Below, piece by piece: positions 58,156 to 64,000 of a stretch of DNA of 64,000 nt (its first letter is position 1; each line of letters begins with the position of its first letter). The notes beneath the pieces are model-generated. The model saw nothing but the letters and a program-made list of their open reading frames with translations. It made no database searches and was not told the origin of the DNA. The translations under genes were made by a program, and so were the position numbers. This DNA comes from Pteria penguin (taxonomy: Eukaryota; Mollusca; Bivalvia; Pterioida; Pteriidae), in assembly GCA_035048485.1 (NCBI GenBank), contig CM068593.1, forward strand, positions 1,626,455 to 1,690,454, read 5' to 3'.

Positions 58156-59075
58156 AAAGCCTACCTACCGACCCTCTTTTTTTTTGGACATGTAACAGGA
58201 AACAAACATATTATTTTTTTTTATGCCATATGTATATATATACAATACTTTACTACAAAAGTACAAATTTATACAAAGATAAATGATATTGTAACATAAA
58301 AATTACTTCTTCAAACTATGTGCGAGATACAAATTAACATGTAGTAACACGCCCCCCTCCCAACCCCATTATGCCCTGTTTCCAATATTTCACTATTTCC
58401 ATCTCTGTCCTCCCTCTATGTACATGTACTTTATCATTCCCTGCACCCAGACTGCTGATCTAAATTGTAATATTACACGGTCAATCTGTTGTAATATATA
58501 ATTGAAATTTTCATTCAGTGTTTACTTTTCCAATTGATGAATGTAGGTAGAACAAGGTATATGAATATCAATGAAGAGTAGCTCTATTTTCCTTATGTAA
58601 TTGTTACAAATTTAATACGAAAACATTAACACAGAAGAATGAAACATTCATGGAAGTCAGTAAAATAAAATTATTGCGTTCATGTCTTGATCAGTACTTG
58701 ATGACAGTCAATGAAAATGTTGGATACATAATAATAAAAAAAAAAAAAGAAAAGAATAGAAATTGATCTAGATTTAAATGTAACAAAAAAACCAAATATA
58801 TATCCCTTGACCACTACATAGAGTTTGAATACAGTCTATAAAAGAAGATAAATTAATAATGCACAATTTGTCAATAGAAATAAGGAAGAAACTTGACCAG
58901 TGTTGTCTGTTGATGGCCAATTATGGAATATAGTTATTGAAATTGTGACATTTACATGCAAATGATCAGTTTATCATGTGTATTGACTTCAGTCTTGATA
59001 TCTTGAAATGTTTTATCTTCACTGTCAATCACATACACACAGCGCACAGTGCTAGTGTATACTATCTACGACAGT
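58075..59075. other. Low-complexity and AT-rich spacer downstream of the intact gene
   Basis: A CACACA stretch and about 35 A (58119-58153) are followed by AT-rich sequence. Positions 58192-58210 are the reverse complement of 54442-54460 (GTTTGTTTCCTGTTAC with one change), a possible outer inverted-repeat pair. No gene. Confidence 0.5.
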
Positions 59076-60227
59076 TTAACACGTGACGGAGTACACTGAT
59101 ATCACGTCACGCTTGTCTGTGTCAGGATTGTAGCTGACATACAGCTTTTCTCTTTGACCATCATAAGATATGTACCAAGGCTTGCCACCCAAGTCTTTCT
59201 CCTCTATCAGTTTACCTTCATACTTTCCCACTTTTGATAATAAATGTAAACAACGACCGTACTCATCAGTTACACACAGGACGCCGCGTATTTCCGTTAT
59301 ACCCCGCAGACGAGATAATATGGGAGTGAACCATAATGGCTCACCGTGAACAGACACACATAATACACTAGGATTGTCACCCCGGCACGGCACGTATATA
59401 TCGTGGGAGTGATCGTCCATATGGATATCACAACCGAGTTCTATCTTCTTCCCGAATGCTTTCTCTAGTTTTATGTGCTTGAGGTGGTCCCAATGCCTGT
59501 TCAGTATCGTGATGGTGTTTTGGCCACTGTGTACCACACAGTAGTACGTCCCGTCATACATGATACCGTACGCTTCATACTGTACCCGGTATGTAACATC
59601 ACTACGTGTTACTGTCTGGCCGTGTATATTCCATATGTACACTGTCTTACCGCCACCACATGTAGCGAATGTGTCGTCACTGACACGTGTGATCCCAGAT
59701 GTATAATCCTTAAGAGCAGTAGATGACAGGTAAACACCGCTATCATTGAACAACTTGAGCATCTTGTTATTATTATCTACTACGACGACTTGACCAGCTA
59801 CAGTCAATACACCACCGACATAAACACGTAATTTATCTTCAGACCTTTTGACATCGATGTTTCTGCAGTGTTCGGCTTTCAGGTTACCAGGATCAGCTTG
59901 TCGTGACGATTTCTTGTCACTTCTTGGTAAAGCTATATGTTTACTTTGACCTTTACCCTCTCTGCTCTTCACATCCACCTGGGCTGCGTAAGGCGGATCT
60001 TCGTCATCGGTTTTCAGAAAATGAGAAGCGAGCTCGTCCTCGTTATTGACTGGCGGGTTAATGGCGGGTAGGAGAAGTTGATATATAGTGTGACCTTCTA
60101 TAGCTTTAAATGTAGGGTGCATGTCGGAACACGCCTTGCAATAAAATTCCTGACAATCATAACAGGCGGAATATACGTAAGACTGTTGACCCCGTTTTAG
60201 ACAGGAATGGCAGTACTTGATAGACAT
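59076..60227 (-). CDS. B-box zinc-finger and NHL-like propeller protein (intact)
   Basis: A 383-residue frame on the minus strand, uninterrupted in one exon. Residues 6-46 form a B-box-like zinc module: Cys6, Cys9, Cys22, Cys25, Cys30, Cys33, His37 and His46. Residues 55-135 are a charged linker with KKSSRQADPGNLKAEH. Residues about 136-383 hold six blade-like repeats of the NHL/TRIM2-3 type (QVVVVDNNNKMLKLFNDSG; MYDGTYYCVVHSGQNTITIL; YISYDGQREKLYVSYNPD). There is no RING finger, so ubiquitin-ligase activity is not implied. Such proteins are numerous in bivalves and are often linked to innate immunity, though the role here is inference. Start: first Met, 18 bp after a TTTTAG acceptor (60246). 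Three relatives lie in the window: 14636 (no B-box), 3536 and 6678 (broken). The 3' flank (GTGCTAGTGTATACTATCTA) is shared with the gene at 14636. Confidence 0.9.
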   Translation of the reverse strand: MSIKYCHSCLKRGQQSYVYSACYDCQEFYCKACSDMHPTFKAIEGHTIYQLLLPAINPPVNNEDELASHFLKTDDEDPPYAAQVDVKSREGKGQSKHIALPRSDKKSSRQADPGNLKAEHCRNIDVKRSEDKLRVYVGGVLTVAGQVVVVDNNNKMLKLFNDSGVYLSSTALKDYTSGITRVSDDTFATCGGGKTVYIWNIHGQTVTRSDVTYRVQYEAYGIMYDGTYYCVVHSGQNTITILNRHWDHLKHIKLEKAFGKKIELGCDIHMDDHSHDIYVPCRGDNPSVLCVSVHGEPLWFTPILSRLRGITEIRGVLCVTDEYGRCLHLLSKVGKYEGKLIEEKDLGGKPWYISYDGQREKLYVSYNPDTDKRDVISVYSVTC

Positions 60228-60245
60228 TTCTATGATTTAAATGAC

Positions 60246-60283
60246 CTAAAACGAGAAGAGGCGTACTTTACTCTATTGTAGCA

Positions 60284-60367
<84 letters not shown>

Positions 60368-60518
60368 AAGCACGCACTTTCGATTCCGGTAAAATTTTGC
60401 TGCGAAAAACACGGTAGATCTATCTATTAAATATATTTTCAACTATAAAATCTTATTATTGTTTTACTTGCATAGTTTTCTGTTATTATTTTCTGTTGAA
60501 ATAAGCTGGTTTTCTTAC
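60246..60518 (-). other. Predicted 5'-UTR intron of the intact gene, holding a microsatellite
   Basis: On the minus strand the donor CACG/GTAAGAAA is at 60519/60518 and the acceptor CTTCTCGTTTTAG/GTCATT at 60246/60245. The broken relative at 6678 has both sites in matching positions (8054 and 7885). The intron here is 273 bp and includes the (CA)n(TA)n tract at 60284-60364, which is absent from the relative's 170-bp intron. Confidence 0.7.
60284..60364. repeat. (CA)n(TA)n microsatellite in the predicted intron
   Basis: About 25 CA units and then about 12 TA units. Read in the gene's direction this is (TA)n(TG)n just upstream of the splice acceptor, about 38 nt from it. Confidence 0.95.
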
Positions 60519-60610
60519 CGTGGGGAGAACGACTTCGACTTCCTTGTTTAACTGTTATCGGTGAAGTCAGGTGATAATTAAGTTTTGTACGAGTTATCTT
60601 TCTTTGTCCG
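60519..60610 (-). other. Predicted non-coding 5' exon of the intact gene
   Basis: The segment ends in GTCGTTCTCCCCACG followed by the donor GTAAGAAA. Similar sequence precedes the donor of the broken relative at 8055, supporting a shared exon. The transcription start is not determined; no TATA box is tied to it. Confidence 0.55.
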
Positions 60611-61570
60611 TAACTGGCAAGAGAGGTACATAAATGAAGGGTACAAGATACAATATATGTAAAAGTTAAGAAGAAATGAATATATCATGATATATTTTTC
60701 TTACTAAAATTAATAAAGAAAAAAAAGATAGATAAATAAATAAAGAAGTATATATGAAATGAATAAATGAATCAAAACAAGGGTTCATCAATCAGGCAAT
60801 AAATGGAGAGGAAAAAAATTAGAAACCACTGAAGACCATCACAAAAATGAAGGAAACCAAAGGAAAATTACACAACAATACATAGATCTATATCTATATA
60901 GACAGAAATTAAATAAGTAAAAGGAAAACAACAACAGAAACGAAAGTAATTGTTAATCTGAACTGAATATTGCAGACAAAATAAGAAGGTAAATAAAAAA
61001 GAAAGAAGAAAAAAAAAACAAACAAACAAACAAAACAAACCCCCCCCCCCAAAAAAAAACCCAACTAAAAACAAAACAAACAAACAAACAAAACAAAAAA
61101 CCCCAGGCAAACACCCTCTCCCTTTTTTCGAAGATGGAAATGGGAAACGTGTTTCCAGTGCAACACCTAGTAGTAAAATGAAGTGAAAAGCTAAAATTTT
61201 AAGTAGAATAGTCAGTGGCAAGAATGCGACAACGTGGCGTGGCGACACGGCAAAGCTGCCGAGTAGGAAGATCGTCCTCCTTCGGGAGTAGGGGTGTGGG
61301 TGGAAAGAGTCTAATGTCGTGTTTTGTTTTGTTTTTTTTTTCGTGTAATTAAAAAACTTCGGTAAATATTGTTTGGATGCGTATATTGTAAAACAAACCA
61401 AAGAAAATGAACAGCTGAATAATTTATTCATATCTTTTTTATGCCTCTGGATCAATAGGTCGAGGCATATTGTTTCTGACCTGTCTCTGCATGTTTGTTT
61501 GTCCGTTTGTTTGCCTGTTAGTTTGTCGACAACTTTATATGTGACATCCTCCACTAATGAATGCATTTCA
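60611..61570. other. A-rich low-complexity spacer
   Basis: A-rich words, CAAACAAACAAA runs and a C-run near 61040-61049. The 236-residue open frame on the minus strand (60868-61578) is Phe- and Leu-rich because of these runs and has no motif; I do not accept it as a gene. Confidence 0.6.
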
Positions 61571-61573
61571 TTT

Positions 61574-61663
61574 GTCATTTGATAACTCTTGATTTTTCTG
61601 ATCAGAAGAGGTTGTCATATGAATCACTTTTGATCAGAAAAAAATCAAAAGTTATTAAATGAC
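61574..61663. repeat. Inverted repeat of about 32-bp arms
   Basis: GTCATTTGATAACTCTTGAT and TTTTCTGATCA pair with TGATCAGAAAAAAATCAAAA and GTTATTAAATGAC across a 25-nt spacer. A small hairpin element or remnant; flanks show no clear duplication. Confidence 0.75.
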
Positions 61664-61712
61664 ACAACTTATACCAAGTCATGGTCATGGACCTCGAAAA
61701 TTGACGTGACCT

Positions 61713-61950
<238 letters not shown>

Positions 61951-62215
61951 TACTATGCTGACAGTGATGTTGAGATACTTTTCACAACTGACACTATGCT
62001 GACAATAATGTAGAGATACTTCTCACAACTGACACTATGCTGACAATGATGTAGTGATACTTCTAACCACTGACACTATGCTGACAATAATGTAGTGATA
62101 CTTCTAACCACTGACACTATGCTGACAATGATGTAGTGATACTTCTCACTACTTACACTATGCTGACAATGATGTAGAGACACTTCCTATCACTGACACT
62201 ATGCTGACAGTGATG
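61951..62215 (+). repeat. 41-bp tandem repeat, about six copies
   Basis: Units read TGACACTATGCTGACAATGA then TGTAGTGATACTTCTAACCAC, with slight changes. It directly follows the GA microsatellite. Confidence 0.9.
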
Positions 62216-62439
62216 TTTAGGGAGATAATAATAACCACTGACATTCTAGACAGAAGGAAGCGGTGAATAAAAAAAAATACAAATTATGTTGTAGTTCGGG
62301 GCTGTTCTTGTCTATTACCATTGGGCGATATAGGTTTTGAAGTTCGGGGTGGGAGATAGTTACGTGAGGAATCGTGGGGGCTGCAAGAGTTCTGCTGGTC
62401 CAGGTCGGAGCTCTTGATCCCAACCTCAAATATATGCCC

Positions 62440-64000
62440 TCACTATACTAAACATTAAAATCCTATCTACAGGTATATGCCGTCACTATTAAAGGCACTA
62501 ACACCGATATCTTATCATCAGATGTATGTCGTCCCCTTATAAGACAGTAAAACTGAGGCCTTCACCATCAGGTGTCTGCCGTCACCATATAAAACACTAA
62601 AACTGAGGCCTCAACCTCTTATGCCGTCACCATATAAGACAGTAAAACTAAGGCCTTCACCATCAGGTGTCTACCGTCACCATATTAGACAGTAAAACCG
62701 AGGCCTTCACCATCAGGTGTCTGCCGTCACAATATAAAACTGTAAAAACGAGGCCTTCATCATCAGATGTCTGCCGTCACCATATTAGACACTAAAACCG
62801 AGGCCTTCACCATCAGGTGTCTGCCGTCACCATATAAGACAGTAAAACCGAGGCCTTCACCATCAGGTGTCTGCCGTCACCATATAAGACAGTAAAACTA
62901 AGGCCTTCACCATCAGGTGTCTACCGTCACCATATAAGACAGTAAAACCGAGGCCTTCACCATCAGGTGTCTGCCGTCACAATATAAGACAGTAAAACCG
63001 AGGCCTTCACCATCAGGTGTCTGCCGTCACCATATAAGACAGTAAAACCGAGGCCTTCACCATCAGGTGTCTGCCGTCACCATAAAAGACAGTAAAACCG
63101 AGGCCTTCACCATCAGGTGTCTGCCGTCACCATATAAGACAGTAAAACTGAGGCCTTCACCATCAGGTGTCTGCCGTCGCCATATAAGACAGTAAAACCG
63201 AGGCCTTCACCATAAGGTGTCTGCCGTCACCATATAAGACAATAAAACCGAGGCCTTCACATCAGGTGTCTGCCGTCACCATAAAAGACAGTAAAACCGA
63301 GGCTTTCACCATAAGATATCTGTCGTCACCATATAAGACAGAAAAACAGAGGCCTTCACCATCAGGTGTCTGCCGTCGCCATATAAGACAGTAAAACCGA
63401 GGCCTTCACCATCAGGTGTCTGCCGTCACAATATAAGACAGTAAAATCGAGGTCTTCACCATCAGGTGTCTGCCGTCACAATATAAGACAGTAAAACCGA
63501 GGTCTTCACCATCAGGTGTCTGCCGTCACAATATAAGACAATAAAACCGAGGCCTTCACATCAGGTGTCTGCCGTCACCATAAAAGACAGTAAAACCGAG
63601 GCTTTCACCATAAGATATCTGTCGTCACCATATAAGACAGAAAAACAGAGGCCTTCACCATCAGGTGTCTGCCATCGCCATATAAGACAGTAAAACCGAG
63701 GCCTTCACCATCAGGTGTCTGCCGTCACAATATAAGACAGTAAAACCGAGGCCTTCACCATCAGGTGTCTGCCGTCACCATATAAGACAGTAAAACCGAG
63801 GCCTTCACCATCAGGTGTCTGCCGTCACCATATAAGACAGTAATACCGAGGCCTTCACCATCAGGTGTCTTCCGTCACCATATAAGACAGTAAAACCGAG
63901 GCCTTCACCATCAGGTGTCTGCCGTCACCATATAAGACAGTAAAACGGAGGCCATCACCATCAGCTGTCTGCTGTCGCCATATAAGACAGTAAAACCGAG
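62440..64000 (+). repeat. 50-bp satellite, runs off the window end
   Basis: About 30 units of GACAGTAAAACCGAGGCCTT, CACCATCAGGTGTCTGCCGT and CACCATATAA. Units to 62640 are diverged, and most later ones differ at one to three positions. A block of about six units is repeated with a 299-bp shift (63241 and 63540 share AATAAAACCGAGGCCTTCAC, then ATAAGATATCTGTCGTC). Two parts of the unit match the SINE body (see findings). It is cut by the window end, so the total length is unknown. Confidence 0.95.

Noticed and set aside
60868..61578. 236-residue open frame on the minus strand
   Set aside because: Composition follows A-rich and CAAA-repeat DNA (Phe/Leu-rich, FFFFFLL-like runs), no domain motif, and it crosses the hairpin at 61574.

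Overview
This is a eukaryotic genomic window, most likely from a bivalve mollusc. The inference rests on style rather than one diagnostic gene. Coding density is very low and AT-rich spacers are long. There are tRNA-derived SINEs ending in ATCAATCAATC, dispersed repeats with variable internal tandem arrays (an architecture known from bivalve 'pearl'-type elements), GACCTTGACC minisatellites, and a small multigene family of B-box plus six-bladed propeller proteins of the kind expanded in bivalves. There are no prokaryotic operons, rRNA genes or CRISPR arrays.

Host genes are few. One intact B-box/NHL-like gene lies on the minus strand at 59076-60227, with a predicted non-coding 5' exon. A B-box-less relative is open at 14636-15544. 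Two relatives are broken: 3536-4720 (4-bp deletion, further frameshift, MITE insertion, fold-back at its 3' end) and 6678-7884 (frameshifts, lost stop, damaged B-box). A THAP zinc-finger fragment lies at 48007-48204 and a SAP-like fragment at 42572-42783.

Region by region: 1-4.7 kb and 10.5-15.5 kb are diverged copies of one block (ATGGTATG minisatellite, TACC minisatellite, dispersed repeat, ~160-bp tandem repeat, E element, B-box/NHL family gene). Position 16-20.9 kb holds a SINE, AT-rich spacer and a GACCTTGACC array. Position 20.96-37.8 kb is a nest of mobile DNA. An E element (25044-27891 plus 37317-37774) is split by a 9.4-kb DNA transposon (27892-37314) with ~30-bp terminal inverted repeats and a TA target duplication. 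That transposon carries coding exons of unrecognised type and has itself received another E element, SINEs and a MITE. Its left part plus the left half of the split E element is tandemly duplicated at 20963-25043. Position 38.1-40 kb is a 1.87-kb element with ~410-bp inverted repeats. Position 42.3-46.7 kb is a second candidate transposon (SAP fragment). Position 49.3-54.3 kb holds more repeats, including an E element inserted in another E element. Position 54.4-58.2 kb is a candidate hAT-like element with a nested SINE. Position 59-60.6 kb is the intact gene. Position 61.7 kb to the end is microsatellite, a 41-bp tandem repeat and a 50-bp satellite whose monomer appears to be made of two separated pieces of the SINE body.

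The most interesting item is the 9.4-kb TA-flanked transposon with its unrecognised protein. Next come the SINE-derived satellite and the duplication apparently caused by recombination between an outer and a nested E element. All element classifications come from reading termini and target duplications by eye; no database comparison was made.
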